Positions 32,370 through 42,114 are shown, counted from the first letter of the stretch. The stretch is 64,000 bases of DNA from Serripes groenlandicus (GCA_031761405.1 JASEVX010000017.1:8109668-8173667); one strand, 5' to 3'. Numbers and translations are program-made. The notes: generated from the letters alone by a model not told the origin.

Positions 32370-33518
32370 CTACACAGCTGCCTCGTTCTCAGGATTGTCG
32401 TCTCCGCCTACCATTCGTCGTTGTTCGTTCTCTCCTCGGGTGTTTCCGTCGGTGTTTCCGCCAATATTAGCCTGCACTTTCCTTTTCGCATGGAACCTGG
32501 TTCCCGGTTGCCCACGCGCTGGCCCAATAGTATATGTGTCCTGGCTCTCCTCGTTATACCCGTAAACTGTGTTTTCAATGATAAGTTTGTCAAAGTTTAG
32601 GGTTGCATATTGACAGTTATTTCTCGCTTGAGCCAATCGCTTAATCAACTCACGCCGATGTAGTCTTACACGGTCAGTGAAGTCCTCGTGCACTCTGTAA
32701 CTTATATCTCCATTTAGAACTCGTTTGGCTTTGTTTAATATTGAATCCTTGTCCTTGAACTTTGTGAATTTCACTATAATAGTACACTTGTTTTGTTCAT
32801 TCGATTTCATGCGATGCGCACTTTCAATGTCCGTATTCTCCATATCTGGCATTTTCAACTCTGTTCGAATAAAGTCTCGCACTTTTCGTTCAGTTTCACT
32901 CCATGCTTCATTTATCGACCCATCAATGCCTAGAAATCGTAAATTATTTCTTCTTGAATGCCCTTCTAGCCTATCCATTTTTGTTTTCATGGAATTTATT
33001 TCTGGCCATAATAGTTTGTTATCTTCCTTTAGAGATTGATTTTCGGCCTTTAACTGGTTTACACATGAGTTTATTTCATCTATTTTATTATTTATGGAAG
33101 AAAAGTCATTTCTCACCTCCGATCTCATGTCACGCAGGTACTCCAGTACATCTGCACTATCGCAGGGCGTTGGCTGACATTCTGGAGACCGGTTTTGAGT
33201 CTGATGTTGTTGTCGTGTCTTAGGTGTGTTTTTAGATTGAGGTTGTGCTGAGGGGGAAGACGCTGTTTGCACAAAGGATAGCTGACTCTGCCTTGATTGG
33301 GACCTGTTAGCACTTGTGCTCGAACCCCTAGTTGTAGGACCTGGGTTTCTCTCCACATCTCCACTCACAACGAGTAACAACGATAGCGCAACGAACAGAC
33401 GTAAACAGACACTCACCGTTGAAAGTCCCACTTTAAGTCCGTACACAACACTTTTACATTTCACTGGCATACTAAATGTACCTATACGCGCCCGATAAAC
33501 ACTGATATCCACTCCCAT
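32370..33518 (-). CDS. LINE ORF1 with N-terminal 2A-like sequence
   Basis: 382 codons. Residues about 36-52 are hydrophobic and run straight into GDVERNPGP (53-61), a full match to the 2A consensus D-x-E-x-N-P-G-P at which ribosomes skip the Gly-Pro bond. Residues 62-120 are Ser/Gln/Pro-rich linker, 124-184 a coiled coil for trimerisation, 188-255 an RRM-like part starting HSRRNNLRFLGI, and 260-325 a basic C-terminal domain. This matches L1-type ORF1 chaperone architecture. The protein would coat LINE RNA. The terminal TAG (32370-32372) is in the same frame as ORF2. Skipping would release a 60-residue hydrophobic leader. Confidence 0.85.
   Translation of the reverse strand: MGVDISVYRARIGTFSMPVKCKSVVYGLKVGLSTVSVCLRLFVALSLLLVVSGDVERNPGPTTRGSSTSANRSQSRQSQLSFVQTASSPSAQPQSKNTPKTRQQHQTQNRSPECQPTPCDSADVLEYLRDMRSEVRNDFSSINNKIDEINSCVNQLKAENQSLKEDNKLLWPEINSMKTKMDRLEGHSRRNNLRFLGIDGSINEAWSETERKVRDFIRTELKMPDMENTDIESAHRMKSNEQNKCTIIVKFTKFKDKDSILNKAKRVLNGDISYRVHEDFTDRVRLHRRELIKRLAQARNNCQYATLNFDKLIIENTVYGYNEESQDTYTIGPARGQPGTRFHAKRKVQANIGGNTDGNTRGENEQRRMVGGDDNPENEAAV
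33336..33359 (-). other. 2A-like ribosome-skipping motif
   Basis: Codons for DVERNPGP, ORF1 residues 54-61; the predicted skip is between Gly60 and Pro61. 2A-like sequences at the N-terminus of ORF1 are documented for some APE-type LINEs of animals. The preceding hydrophobic run could also act as a signal sequence. Confidence 0.85.
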
Positions 33519-33583
33519 TATTGAAAAATATATTTATTTCACGAGCGATAGAAAACACCGTCCGCCATTTGCGAGTTGAAACA
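33519..33583 (-). promoter_or_regulatory. LINE 5' UTR with a 9-codon upstream ORF
   Basis: The minus strand reads 'aaatggcggacggtg...', an ATG in good context that stops after nine codons (MADGVFYRS then TGA), just ahead of the ORF1 ATG at 33518. The short upstream frame could tune ORF1 initiation. Confidence 0.5.
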
Positions 33584-33584
33584 T

Positions 33585-33699
33585 GGTCAACCCTAGGTAA
33601 TGGGTACGCATCTTTAATTGTTAAATCATTGACTTTTCTGTAGTCTACACAAAAACGTTTGGTACCATCCTTTTTCTCAACCATAACAACACCACTCGA
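33585..33699 (-). pseudogene. Gypsy RT, N-terminal fragment before the LINE
   Basis: After the TGA at 33700-33702 the frame continues with SSGVVMVEKKDGTKRFCVD and YRKVNDLTIKDAYPLPR, the first RT block of Ty3/Gypsy elements. It then meets the LINE insertion within the codons after PLPRVD. The rest of the RT continues at 28677. Confidence 0.8.
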
Positions 33700-34146
33700 T
33701 CACGGACTTCTAGATGGCTGTATAACATCCCTCTGAAGCATTTCATCAATATGTTTATCCACTTCAGATTCCATATGTACAGGCACTCTCCTTAATGGCT
33801 GTTTAACTGGCCGAGCTGATCCCGTGTGTATCCTGTGGCTTATTATTCCTGTTCTGCCCAAGTCCATACTGTCTTGTGAGAATGCATCACTACATTTTGT
33901 CAGTAACCTTGCAACTTGTACACGCTGTTCATATGACATATCAAGGATGGTTCTGTCATATAAATCTTTCAAATGAGCAGGTACCTGTTTGATAGTTTTG
34001 CATTCACCAGTTTTAACTTGTGTAACGTCCTTAACTAAACATAGGTTTGCTATGCGGGTACCAGGTTGTATAAGTAAAGGATCGTTGTCTAGGTTCATCA
34101 TCCTGACGGGAACAGAAGTATCAACGCGAACTACAGTTCTGGCCAC
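33700..34146 (-). pseudogene. Gypsy protease-RT linker fragment
   Basis: A stretch between two in-frame stops (TAA at 34147-34149, TGA at 33700-33702). It contains the RT-proximal region with HRIHTGSARPVKQPLRRVP and VDKHIDEMLQRDVIQPSRSP, the usual lead-in to a Gypsy RT. There is no ATG at its start, so it is part of the gag-pol frame. The TGA sits where related elements normally have Trp. Confidence 0.8.
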
Positions 34147-35250
34147 TTAACCTCTCGAACTATCATACAACTGACCATGTGGTTCAACTAGCCCAACCCT
34201 TTTCAAGTCTCCTTCTTCAACTTTGACAAAACCTTCTATTATCATTTCTGACCGAGGAGGAATTACAATTCGTTCCTGCACAGTTACCCTATAACATCCT
34301 ATTTTACCATTAGATGTCAAAGTGCATGTCCTACCCTCTACTACTAACTGTTTCTTTGCGATATTGATTTTACAGTTGTGTTCAGTCAGAAAGTCTAAAC
34401 CTAACAATCCATCCAGATCTATGTTTGCTACTATGAATATTAAGTCAAACTCAAAACCACAAACCGTCACTTTTATTTTAGCTTTACCCTTAACTTCAAC
34501 ATTTTCTCCATTTGCTGTAGAGAGTGTATATGTATATGGTTCTAAACTTGTTTTATGACTATGCTTCAAAGAGTGCCAAACCCTTTCAGACAAAATTGAA
34601 ACAGTTGCACCTGTATCAACCAAGCAATCTATTGGTTGGTTGTTAATCTCGCAGCTCATGTACAAACCATTCCCCTTATAAGAAACATGACTTATATGTT
34701 TTTGTCCCTGTGCCCGACCAACATTTGTATTTTTCAATTTTGGACAGTTTGGCTTAATATGATTGTCAGAACCACATTCATAGCATCGCCGTTGCCGTTG
34801 ACCCTGATTCTCAGCGGAAGACGGATTATTATCCCTTCCACGATTTGGTGACTTAGAACTTTGCGATTCCTTCCAGGATTTAAACTCCCTGCATAGGTCA
34901 GCCATAGTCTTCTGAAGATTTTCAATGTCCTGTTTACAACTATCATCTTTCTTTTGTCCATCACCACTTATAACCCGCATATAACCTTGACTTTCCGCTA
35001 GCTTTGACTCAGCCCTATTGAAAGCTTCCAATTCTACAGCATGCCTTACAGCATCGTTTAGACTGTTCGGACGGGCTTGTTTGATACGCAGTCTCATGTC
35101 GGAACTCACCAATGAGTCTATGAACTGCTCTTTAGCTAGCGTTTCTCTGACATCGTGTGGTGCAGAAGGATATGCCATATTTGTCAACCGCCTTATATCT
35201 TGTGCCAGTTCCATCAAGGTTTCGGATGCTTTCTGTCGCCTTTCCTTCAA
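34147..35250 (-). pseudogene. Gypsy gag C-terminus, CCHC knuckle and protease
   Basis: 367 codons. Capsid-like helical sequence is followed by a zinc knuckle CYECGSDNHIKPNC (CX2CX4HX4C), then an aspartic protease with CLVDTGATVSIL as the active-site loop and LLGLDFL near the flap end. Gag binds and packages the RNA, and the protease matures Gag-Pol. The N-terminal gag frame (35247-36083) joins this one only after a one-base shift at about 35256. The frame stops at a TAA before the RT linker. Confidence 0.85.
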
Positions 35251-36083
35251 CTGGGTCTATACAACTCAGTTTGATTGGGCGGGGCAAAGCGTTCTTGCAG
35301 AATTGTCTTAAGACGCTTGTAATCATCAAGTGGACCGTCATATGTCCCCACTAAGTTTCGAGACTGACCACGTAAGGACACCGCAAGGTATAGACCCTTT
35401 TCCTGTTCGGACCAACTGTTGATCCTTGCACATACCTCATAGTGGGCAACGTAGTCATGCCACGACCCTGTACCGTCATACTTATCTGGCTTCATAAGCA
35501 CTTTACCCTTAGAAAGTGTTTCATGTATAGGGCTATTCTGTACGTCAATATTTGTTGACGTTATATCTGACTTCATAAGTACTTTAGCCTTAGAAAGGGA
35601 TTCTTGTATAGGGCTATCCTGTACGTCAATATTTGTTGACGTTTTAGCACCTGGCTTACGCCTACGTGTTGTAACATACTCGTCGAACTTTGATCCATCT
35701 GTCTGGGAGTTACTAAACACTACGGGGCTTTCAGTAAACCTTATGTGGGTTTGCTCAGAACCCGTTTTGGTTCTGCATACTGACACTGGGGGTGTATCAG
35801 GCAAGTTTGGGAGTAGACGTTTTCTCATGGTTGATCCCGAAAGAGATTCGCCGCGTACTATATTCCCAGGGGTTGAAGTGTCAAACGTTGGAGTCTGCTT
35901 TAACTCGTAGTTCTTAACACGCGTTTTCAACCGTTCATTCTCCAACTGAAGGTCCTGTACTTGTCTCAGCAGTGCCTGTTCGGAACGGACAAAACTCAGT
36001 TCATTTTTATCTTGCATACTGGACAATCTATCGTCCAAACCCATCATATCACCAGCACTGTTGAAAACAGACTTATCCATCAC
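35247..36083 (-). pseudogene. Gypsy gag N-terminus, frameshifted
   Basis: 278 codons from ATG 36083. Residues about 25-62 form a coiled coil (SEQALLRQVQDLQLENERLK). Later there is an 81-bp in-frame tandem duplication (35490-35570 and 35571-35651) encoding two copies of a TSTNIDVQ-SPI-E-LSK-KVLMK segment. The capsid-like part then begins (YDGTGSWHDYVAHYEVCARI). Near its end an extra base puts it out of frame with the continuation QLKERRQK in the next ORF. The shift lies inside the capsid domain, not at a gag-pol border, so it looks like damage rather than programmed frameshifting. Confidence 0.75.
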
Positions 36084-36128
36084 AGTGCTGATTATCTGGA
36101 TAAGAGATAATAATCTTACTATCTGAAT

Positions 36129-36146
36129 ATCCCACCGCTGCCACCA
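36129..36146 (-). promoter_or_regulatory. Primer-binding site for tRNA-Leu
   Basis: The plus strand reads 'atcccaccgctgccacca', the 3' end (with CCA) of animal tRNA-Leu of the AAG/TAG type as I know it. It lies four bases from the 5' LTR, so minus-strand DNA synthesis would be primed by tRNA-Leu. Confidence 0.85.
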
Positions 36147-36150
36147 AATT

Positions 36151-36875
36151 TGTCACGTGTACCACTATGACGCAGTACACGAACGGGTTTGAACCTATAC
36201 TAGCTGTCTAGTACTATTTACTGCTGATACAAGCTGTATCAGTCTAAAACCTCCAATGATACAGAACAGGTATTGTGTATAACCACTGTATCGTTTGGAA
36301 CCAATTGATTACCATTCACTGGCTTGTATGACCTGAGAGGACAGTGGTATGTTAAAGTGAACCCTTCAATTATGAGCCGAAGCTGCAACTCTGAGGGAAC
36401 CCTATTGTTTACCACTCCAATACTTCTCGAAATCGTACGTTGCCGATTGAGGCTTGGAGATGTGTTCTTGCTGACTGCAGAACACAGACTGACTGATCAA
36501 AGAGAAACCCGCGTTTATATAGCAATAACCCACGTGATCTAAATAATCGATGCTTTCGGACCTTATCGCCATGCGCCTATATTATTAACATGTTAATGAG
36601 CGTCTGAGTGATTGATTAAACTGCATATTTCAAAACGGGCCTACACTCAAAATACAGGAAATACATATAAAACTACAATTGCAAATAAACAACTATATAT
36701 TCCAGAATCACACTCAAGTACTTACATGATGTGTCACTTTGAAATGATAGTATATTAACAGGTTAAATTAATAAATGGCGATCTTGATGTTGCAGAAGCT
36801 TTCTATGAAACAGAATGATGACAACTGAAATAAAATGACCGACAAGGAAAGTAACTGAAATACCGTTTCATGACA
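36151..36875 (-). repeat. Gypsy 5' LTR (725 bp)
   Basis: Starts (minus sense) TGTCATGAAAC after the CATG target copy at 36876-36879. It contains the U3 TATATAAA at 36521-36514. It is nearly identical to the LTR at 24583. Confidence 0.9.
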
Positions 36876-37008
36876 CATGTGTCCTCTTTCCAATCATCCA
36901 AAGGCACACAAACAGATATATTAGGGCGACACAAAATAAGGTCACAAATACGATTAACAGATTATTATACATATATCGTTTGATAATGCTGAATAAAATC
37001 CATATTAC

Positions 37009-37119
37009 CCATAATCCATGGGTGATGGTGACGTCACACAGGTCTGACTGATCTTTTACCTGGCTATATAGTAATGTTAGAGCTGAAGGCGGTTTACTTT
37101 TGGATTCATCGAAATCCAT
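37009..37119 (-). pseudogene. KLHL copy B, exon 1 (start of BTB domain)
   Basis: The ATG at 37119 opens 37 codons to TGG, then donor GTAATA, phase 0 as in the intact gene. It encodes MDFDESKSKPPSALTLLYSQ and SDLCDVTITHG, the first strand of the BTB fold. A 5' UTR part may begin after an acceptor-like 'ttttag' at 37148. With exons 2 and 3 the BTB domain is complete and open, but the BACK-Kelch exon is gone and 12.3 kb of retrotransposon occupies intron 1. Confidence 0.65.
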
Positions 37120-37439
37120 CTTGCCTTTATCTGTATTCTCTCTTTCGCTAAAAATAAACAGTATTTATACATTAATTTCGATATTCAAGGAAGATTTTTC
37201 GAAAAGCTGCAACGGACTGTTAGCCGTATAAACCAAATGAAACGATTATGTCAATTTAAGTGTCTTTTATATAGATACCAGATAGTATTGTCTATGAATC
37301 AATTGACAAACCATATTATTTAGATTTACATCTTTACATATACAGGGTATTTCATAAGTGTTTTAACGAGTTTACTAAAAGTAATGATAAATACACACGA
37401 ATAAGATATTCTATTTATTTCATGAAGTGATTTATAAGG

Positions 37440-37545
37440 CGTATTTCGGAAAATATACATGACATTTGCAGGTTTTTGCGTCAAAGTGACTGACGTTTCA
37501 TAACGTCAAACCGCTGACGTGACGTCATTTTCATAGTTTGGTTTC
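37440..37545. repeat. TGACGTCA-core repeat, inverted relative of 1740-1835
   Basis: In reverse complement this reads 'gaaaatgacgtcac-tcagcggtttgacgtta', closely matching the core at about 1784-1820. The arms seen at 1640-1971 are not obvious here. Confidence 0.55.
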
Positions 37546-38279
37546 CGAGTTCTAACAAAGACTTGAGTGTAAGACAGGAAACCAAACTAGTAGTGCCATT
37601 TGATATTAATGTGATGGGTTTTCGACATTCACAGTTAGGGTTTTATGTGATACATATCGTTACAGTACACGTAGCTGAAAACAAGGGATGTATCATGTTA
37701 CTAAAACAAAAATCGATTAATAGTTTTGAGCAAGAATTCACGCACAGTTGCATTTAGGCCAACATATTTAGTTTAAGTTATACCTATAAATAATTGCACA
37801 AAATAACTTATACAGTGTGTTTTATTGAAGTACTGTGAACAATATAAAATATGCAAATGCAATGACCTAAACCACCTGCCCACAGTGGAAATACGATACA
37901 ACAGTAACATCTAGGAAATTATATCTATTAGAAGTTCATATTTCATAGAAACCAACAGTTCTTCAATCGCGACCAAAAAAACACCTTTATGAGGGCTGAT
38001 ATTCATGACTAAAATGGTGTAATTAACATTTCCTTATACACCTATGCATTCTTAAATAAATTGGTTCATTGACGTGATGTATAGACGGACGTCCAGTAGG
38101 GCCACCATGGCCCTGAATCGTTCAACTGAGTTAATAAAATGTGTAATGCGGTCAAGTAAGCTAATACAACAGACCCAATGTCAAGTATATTTCAGTTTGC
38201 CACAAGGCGAAATAACCCAACCAAATATGTCTGTCAAATAAATGACACGAGGAAACTCTGTTTCAGATAAAAAAAGAAA
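37546..38279. other. Upstream flank of KLHL copy B; no gene seen
   Basis: AT-rich sequence. Parts match the flank of the intact KLHL gene at about 52.2-52.5 kb ('caatcgcgaccaaa' near 37965 and 52396; 'ttatacacctatgcattct' near 38034 and 52464). No coding feature is supported. Confidence 0.45.
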
Positions 38280-38745
38280 GAAAAGACAAGTGACTCCCTA
38301 GGGGCATAACTAGAACTATAATGGTAGAAGATCAATACACATTTCTACAAACCAAATATCTAAGCTCTAGACCTTTCGGTTTCAGAAAAGAAGATTTCAA
38401 ATTGTTCCCTATATATCTCTATATAAATCAGGTGACCCCTGGGATGCGATGGGCGAAATTTAGACCCCAGGGCATAATTTGAACAATCTTGATAGAGGAC
38501 CACTAGACAATGGTACACACAAAACCTCTTAACTCTAGATAGGTCTTTCGGTGTCAGACAATCTGATTTTCCATGGCAACTAGTATTCTGCGTGGATTAA
38601 TTTCTCTAAAATGTACTCAAGGAGCATCCCTGTGAAGTTTCATACACTTTAACAAAGATGCCATTTGGATACGCACTATCAACTACGCAAGACGGACAAA
38701 GGGCGATCACATTAGCTCAAGTTGAGCACTTCGCGCAATAAGTTA
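38280..38745 (-). mobile_element. TTAGCTCACCTGAGC-type element, inverted copy
   Basis: Ends at about 38705-38735 with 'gggcgatcacattagctcaa' then 'gttgagcacttcgcg', the reverse of the head seen at 13126. Upstream are two units with 'gaccccagggcataatttga' and 'agaggaccactagacaatgg', phrases I recall from bivalve repeats. Confidence 0.5.
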
Positions 38746-38759
38746 GCTAATAACAATGG

Positions 38760-39235
38760 AAATGATATAGGTAAGCTAGGTAATCGATGAATTAAATATG
38801 CATGTTGGTTAGAAGCGAAGGAACGAATGACTGATGAAGAATCGGCTGCCAAACGTCTAATTTTAGTATTGCCTTTACACTCATCTTGTGATATTAAAAG
38901 AGTTTATTCGACATTGTGATATAAATCATTGACAAATGCCTTACCCGGACTTTTTATAGCTAAATGTGCCGTTCCGCTTATTTGCGCCAGCCGGTGCAAA
39001 ATCTAGCTGAATTTGGAATTCATATACAATGTCCTTGAACAAAATGTCTGATGTTCTGAACAGACTGTTACGGCTGCCGGAACTCATGTTGGACATTAAG
39101 GATGGAACTCCGGCTATGTCCGCTATTTTGGCTAACCCAACGCACTATTGCAAAACCCCTTGAAGAACAAAACCTGTGTTTTTCCTGTTTATAACAAATG
39201 TTCAATACATAACTAAGAACGTAAACAAGAATAGT
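38760..39235. repeat. Duplicated flank, pairs with 52740-53650
   Basis: 'gatggaactccggctatg' and 'ttggctaacccaacgcact' at 39103-39150 recur at 53525-53570 in the same order. 'taagctaggtaatcgatgag/a' near 38770 recurs near 52760. This is the outer end of the KLHL duplication. Confidence 0.6.
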
Positions 39236-39262
39236 CAAAGTGGACTACATTTTTTCAGCAAA

Positions 39263-40341
39263 ATAAACTTCAAGTCAATACAGATAAGACAACGGTTTTA
39301 GTATTTAGAAGGCGTGGTCCTTTGTCACAAAGAGGGAAATGGTACTACGATAATGTAAAACTAGATGTAGTTTTCGGTTTCAACTATGTTGGACTACACT
39401 TTACCTGTACATTGTCTTTTAATAAGATGACATAAGTGACTGCCACAAAAGCACTGAAAGGCGTTTTATCACTATCTCAAATAAATATGAACACATTCCT
39501 CAAAGTGTTCGACTCAAAGGTTTCACCTAATATGTTGTACGGATCGGAATTGTGGGCATTATATAATACATATATTATAGAAAAGGTACATATGTATGCA
39601 TGTAAATGGTTTCTTGGTTCTTCTCTTAAAGCTAGAATAAGTGCTGTCTGTGGTGACATTGATCGCTATCCGATGAGGATAACAGCCTCAAAACGATATG
39701 TGAAGTTTTGGTTAAGAATACTAAGGTTACCAGATGATAGATATGTTAAGCTGTGTTACAACATGTTGAAGCTTTATGATTATAACGGACATGTAAATTG
39801 GGTTACCAAAGTTCGAACAAATCTGTACGAGAATGGTTTGGGATATATTTGGGAATCACAAGAAGTTCATTATGAGGATTTGTTTTTAAAGGAATACACG
39901 CTTAGACTACGAGACCAATTTTTACAATCATGGTCCCTTGTATGTAATGATTTAATGAATTAAACACGTTCTATACAAATTTTGGAGTTGAGATCTACAT
40001 TAGTTGTATTGATATACCAAAGTTCAAGAGAACTTTTGCTAATTTCAGATGTTCCTGTTATAACCTTATGATTGAGACGTGGCGTTATACTCAGATTACA
40101 AGGGATGAGCGATTTTGAGATTATTGCAAAAACATTCTTTAAAATGAATACCACTTTGTTATCCACTGCCCATTGTATTGTGAATTACGTAAGAACCATA
40201 TTCCAGATAAATACATAACTTACCCTACTTACCACAAATTTCATGATTTGTGTGCTCGCAATAATACCACAATTATTAGAAATCTGGCAATGTATTTACA
40301 CCATACTAATAAAGATAGAGCTTTTCTTTTCAGCAATGTAT
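39263..40341 (+). pseudogene. 5'-truncated LINE, RT C-terminal remnant
   Basis: The plus-strand text corresponds to the part of ORF2 after the FADD box. It starts near LQVNTDKTTVLVF, passes an in-frame TAA at 39433-39435, then has a 175-codon open run (39436-39963) with SPNMLYGSELWAL and HVNWVTKV. A final frame-shifted piece ends near 40341 (HFVIHCPLYCELR). It is a different, diverged LINE from the one at 28.7-33.6 kb but of the same broad type. No target duplication was identified. Confidence 0.75.
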
Positions 40342-40937
40342 AATTATCTTTTTTCTCAACAGTTCATGTACATTGATGTAATCAGGTGACTCATACATGC
40401 ATTATTTCCATATGTGTTAATATGTGTCTTACGTATATATATTATATGTATATGGGCCGGAGGAGTAAGTATAAACAAGTAAACTAAACATCTCTGTTCT
40501 GGAATCACATTAATTCGAGTGAATCCACAAGTTGGACTACGATTTAGGTTTCTGTAAAAATATTCCATTTTAAACTCTTCCAAGTGTAGGCGGACAACTC
40601 ACTTTTCCTCTTAATGCAGTATATATATATATATATTGATATGTTATAATGACGGGTCATATATATGAATAGAGAGCAAGTTTTGGTGATTATGACACAT
40701 TTGAGCTCTAGATAAGGTATATTATCCTTATTTGACGCTGAAACACTATGTTTTGGGAACTCAAAAGAATAATCTCAGCGAGACAATTCTTTTGAGAACC
40801 CATAACATAGGGTTTACTTCAGTAGTAAGAGAGATATTGTGGGGGAAGACCAGTTTACTCTATCTTATCTAGTGCTCTGATCCCAATTAACTTGGCAATC
40901 CTTGGTGCAGTTCTACTTATTGACCTATGTTTTATAG

Positions 40938-40983
40938 GTACAGGAGTAGAACAGCACCAAGGAAAAGCTATGGAATGGTTTAG
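40938..40983 (+). pseudogene. Sel1 exon 3, copy 2
   Basis: 46 bp, acceptor 'ttatag' and donor GTATAT intact. It encodes TGVEQHQGKAMEWF in the spliced frame, one residue different from copy 1. It is undamaged in itself, but its partner exons are not. Confidence 0.7.
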
Positions 40984-41449
40984 GTATATTTTTCTTTATG
41001 TGAACCCCATGAGGCCAGTTGGGGTCTTATTGTTTCTCAATCATACAAAATGTAGCATGACATAAATAATGATGATATGCTTAAGACACATGGGGTTACA
41101 CTTCTATCATTTCTTCAGAATGTACACATGGGGCCACATTACATTCAAGCAGACATTTAAGGCTCTTGCGAGACTGCACATTTGCAAGATTTGCCTGAGG
41201 CTTCACATTTGAGTGTACAAGAAGACACTTCATGGCCTCGATTCATGATAAGTTATCCTGAATAAGAAGAGTATTTAGATTAGCTCATTATCTATAATAG
41301 TGATCACATCGCACAAAATGGACCTTCTTGTGCAGTTTGATGTTAGTAAATGGTAATCTCAAAACCTCTGACGGTTGGTTTTCGTCTGACGACAATTATA
41401 TGCTATATTAAATGAAACTTTATTGGAAGGTTACTACTTTCCCAGCTAA

Positions 41450-41645
41450 AGATACTTTCTGACGCCTCTGCAGCAAAGAGTTTTTTAAAACATTGTGACA
41501 AAAGGAGAAATTGCTCATCATGAGCACTTTTTCCTTTTGCTACGATGTTTTCATTTCTATACACTTATCATACTTTCATTAACAGAGATTTATCAATCTT
41601 TGCACTTTCGTCAGCTGCAGATTTGTTGTATGTGGGAATAAACTT
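41450..41645. mobile_element. CTGCTGCAGA-family MITE, copy 6
   Basis: It keeps 'cctctgcagcaaagag', the central palindrome 'gagaaattgctcatcatgag', and the right end 'gtcagctgcagatttgttgt' followed by 'atgtgggaa'. A second arm 'ttttgctacgatgttttca' follows the centre. Confidence 0.6.
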
Positions 41646-42027
41646 CAAAGTGGACAAAAGCCATTTGTATCAGGGTCTGGCCAATCGTAAATATTAGCTT
41701 CAAACATCTAAATCCTTATGCAAATTTTACCAAATTTCACAGGAATCGACAGGAATGTTCCTTTGGTGATCATTTCTTCAGAATTGTTCAAGATTTTCAA
41801 TTCTGTGTAGAACATTGGTTGCTTTGGTATCAGAAAGAGGGATGTCAAAACTCTCCTTTATCCTAGGAATTGAACTATGGACTGAAAGACCGGGAAGCCT
41901 GTACTCTATATCTCTCTTCTACAAAGTATCTGAAATTGAAGCTGTAGTTTCCTTTTCCACAAACTTTCCAAAGTTAATCACTTTAATAAAAAGAAAATCC
42001 TTCATTTGTACGCAATTTACTTTTCGG

Positions 42028-42114
42028 GAAAGCTGCTGATCAAGGACATGCCCTTGCTTCCTATAACCAGTGTGTTGGACAATTAAAAGGAATGAAAACA
42101 GATGGTAAAGCATA
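42028..42114 (+). pseudogene. Sel1 exon 4, copy 2 (acceptor lost)
   Basis: 87 bp, the same length as exon 4a. The acceptor AG has become GG (42026-42027), the donor GTGAGT remains, and the last codon reads TA, so joining to the G of exon 5 would make a stop. The coding text is otherwise recognisable (KAADQGHALASYNQCVGQLK). Confidence 0.7.

Larger units (their letters stand above)
28685..33583 (-). mobile_element. Apparently full-length LINE (4.9 kb) inside the Gypsy RT
   Basis: A non-LTR retrotransposon with the target duplication TTGACCA (minus sense; + coordinates 28678-28684 and 33584-33590). Its 3' end is a short (ATTGAA)n-type tail, 'aaattgaaattgaaa', rather than poly(A). It encodes ORF1 (coiled coil, RNA-binding, 2A-like leader) and ORF2 (APE-type endonuclease and RT). 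The 5' UTR is only about 65 nt. ORF order and the APE endonuclease place it among APE-type LINEs. A CR1/L2-like affiliation is suggested by the 2A leader and simple-repeat tail but is not proven. Confidence 0.9.
24583..36875 (-). mobile_element. Ty3/Gypsy LTR retrotransposon, 12.3 kb with nested LINE
   Basis: Paired LTRs (24583-25308 and 36151-36875), a CATG target duplication (24579-24582 and 36876-36879), a tRNA-Leu primer site, and gag-protease-RT-RNase H-integrase in Ty3/Gypsy order on the minus strand. The element sits in the first intron of KLHL copy B, in the same orientation as that gene. Removing the LINE at 28685-33583 leaves about 7.4 kb. The coding region has one frameshift and three in-frame stops, so it cannot move by itself, yet the LTRs are almost identical. 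Confidence 0.9.

Noticed and set aside
35247..35260. Programmed frameshift in Gypsy gag
   Set aside because: The shift is inside the capsid-like domain and has no slippery heptamer that I can see, so a one-base mutation is simpler.
39436..39963. A host gene of 175 codons
   Set aside because: It aligns with the C-terminal part of the LINE ORF2 and is preceded by RT-type text in the same frame, so it is a truncated LINE.
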